Origin: Pseudomonas matsuisoli
Lineage (GTDB): Bacteria > Pseudomonadota > Gammaproteobacteria > Pseudomonadales > Pseudomonadaceae
DNA: 64,000 bases
Assembly: GCF_014647635.1 (NCBI RefSeq)
Contig: NZ_BMPO01000003.1
Location: 62,001 to 126,000, forward strand
Direction of reading: 5' to 3'
Part shown: positions 1-9,386 of the stretch, piece by piece
How positions within the stretch are numbered: the stretch's first letter is position 1
Layout of the letters: every line of letters starts with the position of its first letter
Notes under the pieces: model-generated
Seen by the model: the letters and a program-made list of their open reading frames with translations, nothing else
Databases searched by the model: none
Told to the model about the DNA's origin: nothing
Position numbers and translations under genes: made by a program

Positions 1-336
1 GATCCACGCCGGGAAAAAGCCCAGCGCCAACGAATGCGCTGCCGCGAACTGCAGCACCTCCCCTTGCTGCCCTTCCAAATGGTGCAGATGGCGCACGACT
101 TCATTGAGTTGCTCCACCGTACCCCGCGCAGTCGCAAGGAATAGCTGACCCGCCTCCGTCAACTCCACTGGCGTCCGCGAACGGTTTATCAGCACGAGGC
201 CGAGCGCTTCTTCCAGCGCTTTGATCCGACGGCTAAACGCTGGCTGCGTGACGAAGCGCAGCTCGGCCGCCTTGGAAAAGCTTCGGGTCGCGGCCAATGC
301 ACTGAAGTCCTCAAGCCACTTGGTTTCAATATTCAT
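1..336 (-). CDS. LysR-family regulator, HypT-like (N-terminal part, runs off window)
   Basis: Only the first 112 codons are present; the gene continues beyond the left edge. The product opens MNIETKWLEDFSALAA and carries the LysR winged helix-turn-helix at about residues 17-65, with the core QPAFSRRIKALEE. The NIETKWL start and the motif AAAHSLALGFFP at the start of the effector domain match, as I remember them, E. coli HypT (YjiE), a hypochlorite-responsive activator. It is transcribed away from aspA, an arrangement I recall from other pseudomonads. Function by similarity only; the ligand-binding domain is not visible. Confidence 0.85.
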   Translation of the reverse strand, partial: MNIETKWLEDFSALAATRSFSKAAELRFVTQPAFSRRIKALEEALGLVLINRSRTPVELTEAGQLFLATARGTVEQLNEVVRHLHHLEGQQGEVLQFAAAHSLALGFFPAWI

Positions 337-505
337 GCTGCTGCCTGGGATTGCCGTCCATACGCTCCATCCGCCATTCAAGTCACGCGCACATTATGCC
401 GATGCTGCATAGGCTAGCAAGGAACGGCATTGGCTTCGAATCTCAGGAACCGCCTAACATGGCGGCATACAAAGTTTCCTTCGCCCAACCGGAAGTAAAG
501 CGATC

Positions 506-1930
<1,425 letters not shown>

Positions 1931-1969
1931 TCTCACCAAGCAAGGCTGTGAACAGCGGCCTCGCGTTTT

Positions 1970-1993
1970 GGACGACTTCGGTCGTCCTTTTTT
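1970..1993 (+). terminator. Rho-independent terminator of aspA
   Basis: Perfect 7-bp stem GGACGAC / GTCGTCC with a TTCG tetraloop, followed by six T residues (1988-1993). It lies 40 bp after the aspA stop codon. Confidence 0.93.
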
Positions 1994-2035
1994 GTGGGTG
2001 TTTGCACCGTAGAAAGTGGGTGGGGCTGCTTCCGA

Positions 2036-2249
2036 GATCGCCCACAAGTGGGCTCCTACAAATGAAGCAAATGTATTTGCGATAGTGCGGTCAACTCGGT
2101 CTCCGTGTAGGAGCCCACTTGTGGGCGATCGCTTGAGGGGACCGGGCAAATTGCATTCCTAGGCACGCTGATCGCAGCCATGCCCGCTCCTACAAAAACG
2201 ACGCCGCCCGTGTAGCAGCGGGTCGGCCGACGCTCCGGTTGCCCGCGAA
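2036..2249. repeat. REP cluster (facing doublet plus degenerate copies)
   Basis: Positions 2036-2060 and 2106-2130 are perfect 25-bp inverted copies (GATCGCCCACAAGTGGGCTC... and its complement). Further degenerate REP-like copies lie at about 2170-2194 and 2211-2249. The whole 1931-2305 gap between aspA and the MocR gene is filled by the aspA terminator and these elements. REPs of this type are usually mobilised by RAYT transposases; none is encoded in the window. Confidence 0.85.
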
Positions 2250-2305
2250 TGCGATGTCAGTATCACGAAGAAACTGCGCCGGACGCGGTCACGACTCTCG
2301 GTCGT

Positions 2306-3817
2306 TCAGCCTTTCCAAACCTCCCGCAACCGCTTCAACGCCTCTACGATCTCCATCTCAGGCACTGCTGCGAACCCTAGAACCAAACCCGCGCGCTTTT
2401 CCGGTTCGGCCTTGGACGGATCGATCCAGTAATCACTCAACCGACTCATCTCTACCCCAACGCTCTCCGCGCGCTCAAAAAGGTCCCTCTCCCGCTCGGC
2501 GTTCTCGACACGCACACAAAGGTGCAGACCCGCTTTCACGTCCGGCAAGGCGGAGCAGCCTTCGACCGATTCCGGCCAGTGTGCCTGCAACGCTTCCAGA
2601 CGCGCACGCGCCGCCTTGCGCATACGCCGTACGTGGCGTTGAAAGTGGCCATCCGCGATGAATTCGGCCATTACCGCCTGCGTACCGATATCCGAGCCGC
2701 GCATATCCAACGCCCGCTGCTGGGCAAAGGCATCTGCCAATGCCGGCGGCAACACCACGTACCCCAGACGGAGCGCCGGGAAAGCGATCTTGCAAAACGT
2801 CCCAACGTAGATCACTCGCCCATGCGTATCGAGCGCCGCCAATGGTGCCAGGGGCGTGCCGCTGTAGCGGTACTCGCCATCGTAATCGTCTTCCACGATC
2901 CAGCCAGCGTTGGCCACCGCCCAATCCAGCATTTCAAGGCGGCGGGCGAGTGAGAGCGTCACACCGGTCGGATATTGATGAGAGGGTGTCACGTAGGCGA
3001 GCCGACACCCCTCCTCCGCTTTCAAACGGTCGACACGGAGACCCTCTTCATCCAGAGGAATCCCGATCAGCCATCCACCCGCAGCGCCGAATGCACGCCC
3101 AGCCGCGCGATAACCGGGATCTTCCACCGCGACCTTGTCGCCCGGCGAAAGCAACAATCGGGCGCAAAGACTGATGCCCTGCTGCGCCCCGCTGGTGATC
3201 ACGATCTGTGACGCATCGCAGTGCAACCCACGACCATTTCGCAGGTAGATCGCGATCAGCTCTCGGAGCTGGCGATCACCTGCGGGATCGCCATAGCCCA
3301 ACCTCGCCGGCGACGGTTTACGCCAGAAGCGCGCCTGCAGCCGCGCCCAGGTTTCGAACGGGAACAGATCGAAAGCAGGAACACCGACGCGGAACGCGCG
3401 AGGTGGTCCGGACGGAGGCAGCGGCATGCGGTTATCGATCAGGCGCGGCGCAAGTTCCTCCTGAAGTACTGCGGAAGCCTCAGCCATGGTGTTCTGACGA
3501 GGTTTGCCCACGGTACTCGCCACATAGGTGCCATCGCCCACTCGGCCCGTCACGTAACCCTCCGCATACAACTGGTCCAGCGCACGCACTACGGTATTGC
3601 GGGAAATACCCAGTTGTTCCGACAGCTCACGGCTCGCCGGCAGTCGTACGCCTGCGCCCAATCGGCCATCGAGCATGCGGTCGCGCAAATGCTCGTAGAG
3701 TTGCGTCGCCAGGCCTCGCCCAGCGTCTAGCCGTATGCCTGAAAGGTCGAACGGTAGCGGAGCATTACCAGCCTCGATTGGCACCATGATATTCACCAGA
3801 AATGGATCTTCAGTCAT
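2306..3817 (-). CDS. MocR/PdxR-type transcriptional regulator (GntR wHTH fused to aminotransferase fold)
   Basis: 503 residues. The GntR-type winged helix occupies about residues 32-98 (RLPASRELSEQLGISRNTV), followed by a fold-type I aminotransferase-like domain from about 140 to the end. The PLP-binding lysine is present in VGTFCKIAFPALRLGY (K343), and the conserved DDYDGEYR block lies near 310-317. Family members use PLP and an amino-acid-like effector to control transcription, often of a divergent gene. The divergent PaiB-like gene starts only 47 bp away and is the likely target. A second in-frame ATG at 3787 would leave the ATACC repeats fully upstream, so the start is uncertain by 10 codons. 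Confidence 0.88.
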   Translation of the reverse strand: MTEDPFLVNIMVPIEAGNAPLPFDLSGIRLDAGRGLATQLYEHLRDRMLDGRLGAGVRLPASRELSEQLGISRNTVVRALDQLYAEGYVTGRVGDGTYVASTVGKPRQNTMAEASAVLQEELAPRLIDNRMPLPPSGPPRAFRVGVPAFDLFPFETWARLQARFWRKPSPARLGYGDPAGDRQLRELIAIYLRNGRGLHCDASQIVITSGAQQGISLCARLLLSPGDKVAVEDPGYRAAGRAFGAAGGWLIGIPLDEEGLRVDRLKAEEGCRLAYVTPSHQYPTGVTLSLARRLEMLDWAVANAGWIVEDDYDGEYRYSGTPLAPLAALDTHGRVIYVGTFCKIAFPALRLGYVVLPPALADAFAQQRALDMRGSDIGTQAVMAEFIADGHFQRHVRRMRKAARARLEALQAHWPESVEGCSALPDVKAGLHLCVRVENAERERDLFERAESVGVEMSRLSDYWIDPSKAEPEKRAGLVLGFAAVPEMEIVEALKRLREVWKG

Positions 3818-3850
3818 ACCAATACCATAGTTAGGATCACGGTATCGGTT
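3816..3850. promoter_or_regulatory. Candidate MocR operator in divergent promoter
   Basis: Two direct ATACC(A) copies (3816-3820 and 3822-3826) are followed 15 bp later by the inverted form GGTATCGGT (3841-3849). MocR regulators typically bind repeated short motifs upstream of a divergent target. The left copy overlaps the ATG at 3817, which argues that the regulator may start at 3787 instead. Assignment is by inspection only. Confidence 0.4.
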
Positions 3851-3864
3851 TCGAGGACATACAG

Positions 3865-4491
3865 ATGTACGTACCTAACGCGTTCCGCCAGAACGATAGC
3901 GAAATGCTGAATCGCCAGATTCACGAAGCTCGCTTGGCCACGCTGGTAAGCAATGGGCCATCCGGTCTGATCGCCAGCCACGTTCCTCTTTTGTTCGCCG
4001 AGGACGAGGGTAAACACGGGACGCTTTACGGCCATCTCGCGCGCGGCAATCCTCACTGGAAAGCGTTGGCGGATGGAGAAGCGCTGGTGATCTTCAACGG
4101 CCCAGATGCCTACATCACACCGTCCTGGTACGCCGCCAAGGCCGAGCACGGCAAGGTCGTGCCGACCTGGAACTACATCGCGGTGCATGCCTATGGTCGT
4201 GCAGAAATCATCGAAGATGCCCCGCGCCTGCTGGATATCGTCAGCCGCCTGACCGACAAGCATGAACATTCGCGGCCTTCTCCTTGGTCCGTGAACGACG
4301 CGCCACTCGACTACATCGACGGCATGCTCAAGGCGATCGTCGGCTTTGCGCTTCCAATCGAGCGTATCGAAGGCAAGTGGAAACTTGGACAGAACCGCTC
4401 CGAGGCCGACTTCGCAGGTGTTCGGAACGGGCTGTCCCACAGCGCCGACGCTCTCGACCGTGATCTTTCAACCCATATGCCGCCTGCCTAA
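3865..4491 (+). CDS. PaiB-like FMN-binding protein
   Basis: 208 residues, full length for the PaiB family of split-barrel flavin-binding proteins. The conserved starting block MYVPNAFRQND, the PLLF and GTLYGHLARGNPHW motifs and the YITPSWY block near residue 90 are present. Bacillus PaiB is described as a negative regulator acting together with the GNAT acetyltransferase PaiA. Here two GNAT genes follow downstream, although a 144-bp inverted-repeat element separates them. Transcribed divergently from the MocR gene, which probably controls it. Biochemical role of this copy unknown. Confidence 0.85.
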   Translation: MYVPNAFRQNDSEMLNRQIHEARLATLVSNGPSGLIASHVPLLFAEDEGKHGTLYGHLARGNPHWKALADGEALVIFNGPDAYITPSWYAAKAEHGKVVPTWNYIAVHAYGRAEIIEDAPRLLDIVSRLTDKHEHSRPSPWSVNDAPLDYIDGMLKAIVGFALPIERIEGKWKLGQNRSEADFAGVRNGLSHSADALDRDLSTHMPPA

Positions 4492-4633
4492 AAACGTGTT
4501 TACGGTCTTGCGAGCTAGCGCCATGCAAGGCGAAAACCGCCGAAGAAGCGGAGTTTACGCGTTGTAAATGAGCATTCTGAGGCTGTTTTTAACGAAGCAG
4601 GGCCGACGCGCAGCAGATCGTAAACAGGTTTTT
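4490..4633. repeat. 144-bp element with 15-bp terminal inverted repeats (MITE-like)
   Basis: The left end AAAAACGTGTTTACG (4490-4504) is the complement, with one mismatch, of the right end CGTAAACAGGTTTTT (4619-4633). No transposase is encoded. The left end supplies the final two bases of the PaiB-like stop codon TAA (4489-4491), and the right end abuts the Shine-Dalgarno GAGGAG of the next gene. I recall very similar sequence between genes in other pseudomonads, but could not search for it. No second copy is visible in this window. Confidence 0.65.
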
Positions 4634-4644
4634 GAGGAGCCTAA

Positions 4645-5097
4645 ATGACCATCGAAATCCGCCCAATCACGCCCGACGACTACGAACATTGGCTGCCGCT
4701 ATGGCTGGGCTATCAGGCGTTCTACCAGACCGTCATTCCCGAGGACGCCACAGGCACGACGTGGCAGCGCTTCCTCGATGAGCGCGAGCCGATGAATGCC
4801 GCCATTGCCTGGGACGGCGACCGCGCAGTCGGCATGGTGCACTGGATCTACCATCGCTCCTGCTGGACGGTAAGCGACTACTGCTATTTGCAGGATCTGT
4901 TCGTCGACAGCACGCAGCGCGGGTCGGGCATTGGTCGAGCGCTCATCGAGTTCGTCTACGCCCGTGCAGAACAGGATGGCGCTGGCCGTGTTCACTGGCT
5001 AACCCAGGAAGGCAACCTCCAGGCGCGCCAGTTGTACGACCGCATCGCTGATCGCCCCGGTTTCATCCAATACCGTCATCTATTCAAGAAGGGCTGA
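4645..5097 (+). CDS. GNAT-family N-acetyltransferase
   Basis: 150 residues covering one GNAT fold. The acetyl-CoA binding motif appears as QRGSGIGRALIEF near residues 90-103, and the C-terminal strand and helix WLTQEGNLQARQLYDR follow. A good Shine-Dalgarno (GAGGAG) precedes ATG 4645. Only 4 bp separate it from the next GNAT gene, so the two are co-transcribed. The acceptor substrate cannot be read from sequence. Proximity to a PaiB-like gene recalls the PaiA/PaiB pairing, but PaiA orthology is not shown. Confidence 0.88.
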   Translation: MTIEIRPITPDDYEHWLPLWLGYQAFYQTVIPEDATGTTWQRFLDEREPMNAAIAWDGDRAVGMVHWIYHRSCWTVSDYCYLQDLFVDSTQRGSGIGRALIEFVYARAEQDGAGRVHWLTQEGNLQARQLYDRIADRPGFIQYRHLFKKG

Positions 5098-5101
5098 CAC
5101 C

Positions 5102-5770
5102 ATGTCCACACTTAACTGGTCACCCGCTCGAACGCCTGAGCGCGAAATACTGGAAGGCCGCTTTTGCACGCTGGAACCGCTCGACGCCGCTCGCCATGGA
5201 GATGATCTCTGGGAGAGTTTCGAAGGCGCGGGCGCGGACCCCAAACTCTGGGATTACCTGTTCGCCGGCCCTTTCGAGAATCGCGCAAGCTTCGATGACT
5301 GGCTGATGCGGCAGTCCGCAAGCAAGGATCCGCAGCACTTTGCGATCATGTCCCATGCGTTGGGCAAGGCTGTCGGCAGCCTCAGCCTGATGAACATCGT
5401 GCCCGCCAACGGCAGCATCGAGATCGGCAACGTGACCTATGGCGCGACTATGCAGCGTACGCCGATCTCCACTGAAGCCATCTTCCTGCTCGCACGGTAC
5501 GCGTTCGACCGCCTGGGCAACCGACGCCTGGAATGGAAATGCGATGACCGTAATGCTCGCTCGAAACGCTCTGCGGAGCGCTTTGGGTTTACCTATGAAG
5601 GCACATTCCGGCAGCACATGGTGATCAAAGGCCATAACCGCGATACGGCCTGGTTCGCAATCATCGACGGCGACTGGCCGGTGATTCGGGCAGGGTTCGA
5701 GCGTTGGCTGGCGGCTAAGAACTTTGATGAGGGCGGGGTGCAGCGGGAGCGGTTGGAAGCGTTGCGGTGA
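5102..5770 (+). CDS. GNAT-family N-acetyltransferase, RimJ/RimL-like
   Basis: 222 residues. The start (GRFCTLEPLDAARHGDDLW) and the core NRRLEWKCDDRNARSKRSAERFGF are typical of the RimJ/RimL acetyltransferase group, which acetylates protein N-termini or small amines. The C-terminal block GTFRQHMVIKGHNRDTAWF is also typical. It is the second gene of a two-GNAT operon. A REP pair follows within 40 bp and may act as the transcript end. Substrate unknown. Confidence 0.88.
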   Translation: MSTLNWSPARTPEREILEGRFCTLEPLDAARHGDDLWESFEGAGADPKLWDYLFAGPFENRASFDDWLMRQSASKDPQHFAIMSHALGKAVGSLSLMNIVPANGSIEIGNVTYGATMQRTPISTEAIFLLARYAFDRLGNRRLEWKCDDRNARSKRSAERFGFTYEGTFRQHMVIKGHNRDTAWFAIIDGDWPVIRAGFERWLAAKNFDEGGVQRERLEALR

Positions 5771-5807
5771 GTGGCTTCGTTAGCGATTGTAAGGATTTCT
5801 CGATCTT

Positions 5808-5914
5808 CTGTAGGAGCGTGCCGGGCCGCGATCGGCTTGCTCGCGAATGCAGTAGCCGGGTCAGTATCATCTTCGCGCCCACCACCGCTTTCGCGGGCAA
5901 GCCCGCTCCTACAG
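5808..5914. repeat. REP doublet
   Basis: CTGTAGGAGCGTGCCGGGCC at 5808 is facing the inverted copy that ends CGGGCAAGCCCGCTCCTACA at 5913, with a GATCGGCTTGCTCGCGAAT block between them. Together with the REP at 6033-6104 this occupies most of the 394-bp gap 5771-6164; nothing else is visible there. Confidence 0.8.
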
Positions 5915-6032
5915 GGGATCTGCGTCGACATCGATTTTTTTGATCTGCAGGCCTTTTTAGGCGTGAGCCAGGCGGCGATCTAGTTGCATACGAATGCGAT
6001 CCTGACCTTACTTCAATGTTGGCTGGGAAAAT

Positions 6033-6104
6033 GATCGCGGGCACGGCCCGCTCCCACAATTGCCGGATCGGAGGCTTTCTGTGGGAGCGGGCCATGCCCG
6101 CGAT
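6033..6104. repeat. REP doublet
   Basis: GATCGCGGGCACGGCCCGCT...CCCACA (6033-6058) faces TGTGGGAGCGGGCCATGCCCG...CGAT (6080-6104). It sits between the convergent GNAT and RidA genes, where it could serve as a bidirectional transcript end. Confidence 0.85.
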
Positions 6105-6164
6105 TAGCTTGATGCACACCAACGGATCGGCGAATGACGCGGCGTCACTCACCGAGTCACCGCA

Positions 6165-6524
6165 TCAATCCACCGCCGCAACAATGGCAATCTCCACCAG
6201 CAGCTCAGGCGCTGCAAGCTTCGATTCAACGGTCGCACGCGCCGGTGCCTGACCTTCTGGTGCCCAGGCGTCCCAGACTTCATTCATCCCAGCGAAGTTG
6301 GCCTGGATGTCCGACAGCCAGACCTGTGCGCTGAGAATGCGTGTTTTATCCAGGCCGACCTTGGCCAGATAGTCGTCGATCTTCTGCAACACTTGGGCCG
6401 TTTGGCCCTTGATGTCCTGGCTACGATCATTGGCAGTCTGGCCGCCGATGAAGGTGATGCCGCCTTTGTACTGAACGACACGGCTCATGCGCTGGTTGGT
6501 TTCGATTCGAGTGATCGGTTGCAT
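6165..6524 (-). CDS. RidA/YjgF-family reactive intermediate deaminase
   Basis: 119 residues, full length for the family. RidA proteins hydrolyse reactive enamines and imines formed by PLP enzymes or amino acid oxidases. The conserved arginine that holds the carboxylate is present in PARATVESKLA, and the block AQVWLSDIQANFAGMNEVWDAW is typical. It is the last gene of the catabolic operon, 9 bp after a DAO-type oxidase, which would release an imino acid. That context supports a role in detoxifying the oxidation product. It is probably a specialised paralogue rather than the housekeeping RidA. Confidence 0.9.
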   Translation of the reverse strand: MQPITRIETNQRMSRVVQYKGGITFIGGQTANDRSQDIKGQTAQVLQKIDDYLAKVGLDKTRILSAQVWLSDIQANFAGMNEVWDAWAPEGQAPARATVESKLAAPELLVEIAIVAAVD

Positions 6525-6533
6525 GAAAGCTCC

Positions 6534-7661
6534 TTAGTTGGGAGAGGTGGATGAAAGCGGTTGGAAGCGATCGATGGCGAACGCGTCCAAATTGATGGGT
6601 GAATCTTCGCCAAGTACCAGTTGCGCGACACGCTCGCCGGTACCCAGGCTCATCTGAAAGCCACTGCCACAGTAGCCGAATGAATACGTCAGGTTGCTGG
6701 CATGGCGACTTTGGGAAATGACCGGCAGATCGTCCTCGATGAATGCCTCGATACCGGACCAGGCCCGGTTGATGCCGAGGTGTTTCAGATGCGGGAAAAG
6801 ATCCGTCACGGTTTGCGCACTGGTGATGAGGCGGACGATATCCACCTCGCCATGACGTGCGTCGAAATCCAGGTCGCCAATAAGTTTGCCGCCAATGACC
6901 ACCGTACCGTTGTCGAACTGCTTGAACGAAAGCGCACGTCCAGTCGCTCCCAGTACCTGCTTGCAGAACGGCGCGACGCGATGGGTGACCATCAGCATCA
7001 GCCCTTGTGGATACGTCGGGACGGGTTCGCCCACTTCAGCGGCAAGTCGCCCAGCCCAGGCGCCAGCGGTGACGACAAGGTGTTCCGCCTCAAACCGCCC
7101 TTTTGGCGTGTCGACCTGCCAACCCGAGCCCCGCTGCGTGACGGACAATGCCGGCGTCTGCTCATGCAGAACCACGCCCAATCGTTGCGCGGTACGGCGA
7201 ACGGCGGTCACGACGCGATAAGGCACCGCATAGCCGTCGTCCGCGACCCAGATGCCACCGACGACGTGCGGGGCTACCGTCGGCAGTAACTCGAAGACTT
7301 CGTCACGATCGATGGTGACTTCATGGGTAAAACCGTTTGCTTGAAGTTCGGCCATCCGCGCTCGACATTGCTCGAGCTCCGCCTCGTTCTCGGCAAGCTT
7401 CAGCTGGCCACTTGGTACGAAGCCGGCGTCGTCACCGAGCAGCTCGGGCAGGTTGTGCCAGAGCTCGCGCGAGGCGAGCGCCAGCGGTATCTCGGCCAGA
7501 TGCCGGCCAAGCGTCCGCACGCCGCCTGCGTTCACACCCGAGGCATGCCGGCCGGCGTAATCCGCTTCGAGCACGGTCACCTTCACACCGCGCCGCGCGA
7601 GGTGCAGTGCGGTGCTCAAGCCATGTAGTCCCGCGCCGATGACAAGAACGTCCGCCGCCAT
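6534..7661 (-). CDS. DAO-family FAD oxidoreductase (HcnC / opine oxidase beta-like)
   Basis: 375 residues from ATG 7661, which lies one base after the preceding stop codon; a GTG at 7670 is the alternative. The dinucleotide-binding motif VLVIGAGLHGLSTALHLARRG is at the N-terminus, and the C-terminal FAD site SFGYCGSGFQMSLGTGERVA is intact. The family oxidises the C-N bond of amino acids and opines (glycine oxidase, HcnC, OoxB, NoxB). With the two upstream genes it forms an HcnA-HcnB-HcnC-like three-gene set, so it is probably the catalytic subunit of a membrane-linked heterotrimeric dehydrogenase. Substrate unknown. Confidence 0.88.
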   Translation of the reverse strand: MAADVLVIGAGLHGLSTALHLARRGVKVTVLEADYAGRHASGVNAGGVRTLGRHLAEIPLALASRELWHNLPELLGDDAGFVPSGQLKLAENEAELEQCRARMAELQANGFTHEVTIDRDEVFELLPTVAPHVVGGIWVADDGYAVPYRVVTAVRRTAQRLGVVLHEQTPALSVTQRGSGWQVDTPKGRFEAEHLVVTAGAWAGRLAAEVGEPVPTYPQGLMLMVTHRVAPFCKQVLGATGRALSFKQFDNGTVVIGGKLIGDLDFDARHGEVDIVRLITSAQTVTDLFPHLKHLGINRAWSGIEAFIEDDLPVISQSRHASNLTYSFGYCGSGFQMSLGTGERVAQLVLGEDSPINLDAFAIDRFQPLSSTSPN

Positions 7662-7662
7662 G

Positions 7663-9042
7663 TCAGCCACTCGCCAGCTCTCCCAGCGTGATGGGCTTGA
7701 TCGGCGGACGAATGCGGTAATAGCCCACTTCGTCTGGCGTCAGGCCACGGCTCTTGGCGATGATCTCGGTGACGGTCAGCCCGCACATCCGCCCTTGGCA
7801 AGGGCCCATGCCACAGCGTCCGAAGGATTTCGCCTGGTTCGGCCCACTGCATCCGAGTTCGACGAAGCGACGCACATCACCCGCAGTCACCTCTTCGCAG
7901 CGGCAGACCGTGACGTCGTCACGCGGAGGAATACGGTTTTCCTCGCGCGGACGATACAGCGCATCGAGGAACGGACGAATTCGAAGGTTCTGCTCGAGCT
8001 CGGCGCGCAGTGGTGCGGCCGTACTATCACGCTGCGCAGGCGTAATGCTGCCCAGATCACGCGCCAATCCCAGTGCCGCCAACCGCCCCTGAATAGCGGC
8101 TGCCTGGGCACCGCCGATACCGGCGCCGTCGCCCGCGACCGAAATGAACGGTACATCCAACGCGCCCCAACGATCCGTCTCGGGAACGAAACAGAGCTGC
8201 GCCTCATCCCAACGGTGCTGCGCCCGGAGCGCCTGAGTGAACTGGATGTTCGGCACCACGCCCTGATGCAGCAGAACCGTGCTGGCCGGCAGATGCTGAC
8301 GCTGGCCATCGACGGTGAAGCTCAAAGCCTGCGCTTGTCCCTCCCCTTCCACTTGCAGCCCTTCCGCACCGGTGTAATGCGGCACACCACCTTTACGCAG
8401 GGCTCGCAGCAGCGACACACCTTTGCGCAAATAAGGCCAGGCCCGAAGTGCCGCCAGCAGATGACCACGAGCGCGCCAGTAATCTTCTCGGCGGCTGGTA
8501 TCCACCAGCGCACTGATGGCGATGCCCGCGCGCAGGTATTGCCAACCCAGCAAATAAAGCAGCGGGCCGCAACCGGCGAGCACAACCGGGCCTTGCGGAC
8601 CGATGCCTGCTGTCTTGAGCAGAATTTGCGCAGCCCCTGCCGTCATCACGCCAGGCAGGGTCCAGCCGGGAATGGGGAAAGGTCGCTCCATGGCTCCAGT
8701 CGCCAGCAACACGGCTTTGGCGGCGAAAGAGCGAACCTTCCCGTTTTGCAAATAGTGCACGTGACGCTCTCGCGTGACCTGCCATACGGAGGCGCCTGTT
8801 TCGTGGCGCACGGTTGACCCTCGCAGTGCGTCGGCCAACTTTGCGCCGGCCGCATAATCAGGCCCAAGCATCTCGCGGCGTGCCGGGGATGCACTGGCGA
8901 TGCCACGGTATATCTGCCCACCCACCGCACACTGTTCATCCAGCAGCACGACGGACAAGCCCAACTCACTCAACGTCCTCGCGCCGGCCATGCCTGCGGG
9001 GCCGGCGCCGACGACCACCACATCGATCGGTTCCAGGTTCAT
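7663..9042 (-). CDS. FAD/NAD(P)-binding oxidoreductase with BFD-like [2Fe-2S] domain (HcnB / opine oxidase alpha-like)
   Basis: 459 residues. The first FAD motif is VVVGAGPAGMAGARTLSELG; a second nucleotide-binding motif VLAGCGPLLYLLG is near residue 155. The C-terminal BFD-like domain, from about residue 375, has the cysteine pattern CRC...RCGMGPCQGRMC. This architecture is that of HcnB and of the alpha subunits of octopine and nopaline oxidases, which pass electrons from the DAO subunit. The start codon overlaps the stop of the small [2Fe-2S] gene (ATGA), so the subunits are translationally coupled. Confidence 0.9.
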   Translation of the reverse strand: MNLEPIDVVVVGAGPAGMAGARTLSELGLSVVLLDEQCAVGGQIYRGIASASPARREMLGPDYAAGAKLADALRGSTVRHETGASVWQVTRERHVHYLQNGKVRSFAAKAVLLATGAMERPFPIPGWTLPGVMTAGAAQILLKTAGIGPQGPVVLAGCGPLLYLLGWQYLRAGIAISALVDTSRREDYWRARGHLLAALRAWPYLRKGVSLLRALRKGGVPHYTGAEGLQVEGEGQAQALSFTVDGQRQHLPASTVLLHQGVVPNIQFTQALRAQHRWDEAQLCFVPETDRWGALDVPFISVAGDGAGIGGAQAAAIQGRLAALGLARDLGSITPAQRDSTAAPLRAELEQNLRIRPFLDALYRPREENRIPPRDDVTVCRCEEVTAGDVRRFVELGCSGPNQAKSFGRCGMGPCQGRMCGLTVTEIIAKSRGLTPDEVGYYRIRPPIKPITLGELASG

Positions 9043-9386
9043 GGCTGAACCTCCATCACAACGGCTTCGGGTTGGGGAAAAGGCAAATCACGTGCGCCCT
9101 GCTGAGAACGGATGCGCATGCCATCCGCCACTTCGATCAGGCAACTTTGCCGGCTCGGCACACCGTCGATCTCGACCAGGCACTCGAAGCACACGCCCAT
9201 CATGCAATATGGCGCACGCGGACCGCCGCCGACCGGTGAAGTACGGAACTGCCGTACGCCGCCCAGCAGCAAGGCGGCCGCAACTGTCAGCCCGGCAGGG
9301 ACACTCAAAGGCTGGTCGTCGAAAGTCACCTCGACCGTGCGAGCACCTTCGGCATCGACACGACGAAACAAAGAATCAGTGGGCAT
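9039..9386 (-). CDS. Small [2Fe-2S] ferredoxin-like subunit (HcnA-like)
   Basis: 115 residues from ATG 9386. Four cysteines in the pattern C61-x4-C66-x2-C69-x12-C82 form the [2Fe-2S] site of plant-type ferredoxin and HcnA-like subunits. The short length, without further domains, equals that of HcnA-type gamma subunits. The start overlaps the end of the preceding DAO gene by 11 bp and the end overlaps the next start by 4 bp, fitting a fixed-ratio complex. It should carry electrons between the FAD subunits and the respiratory chain. Confidence 0.88.
   Translation of the reverse strand: MPTDSLFRRVDAEGARTVEVTFDDQPLSVPAGLTVAAALLLGGVRQFRTSPVGGGPRAPYCMMGVCFECLVEIDGVPSRQSCLIEVADGMRIRSQQGARDLPFPQPEAVVMEVQP

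Noticed and set aside
7612-8817. 401-codon plus-strand open frame opposite the HcnB-like gene
   Set aside because: Shadow; no recognisable motif, whereas the minus strand has FAD motifs and iron-sulfur cysteines.
6534-9386. True hydrogen cyanide synthase (hcnABC)
   Set aside because: Gene order and domains match HcnABC, but the linked importer, extra DAO, RidA and OccR-like regulator point to catabolism. It cannot be fully excluded without sequence comparison.
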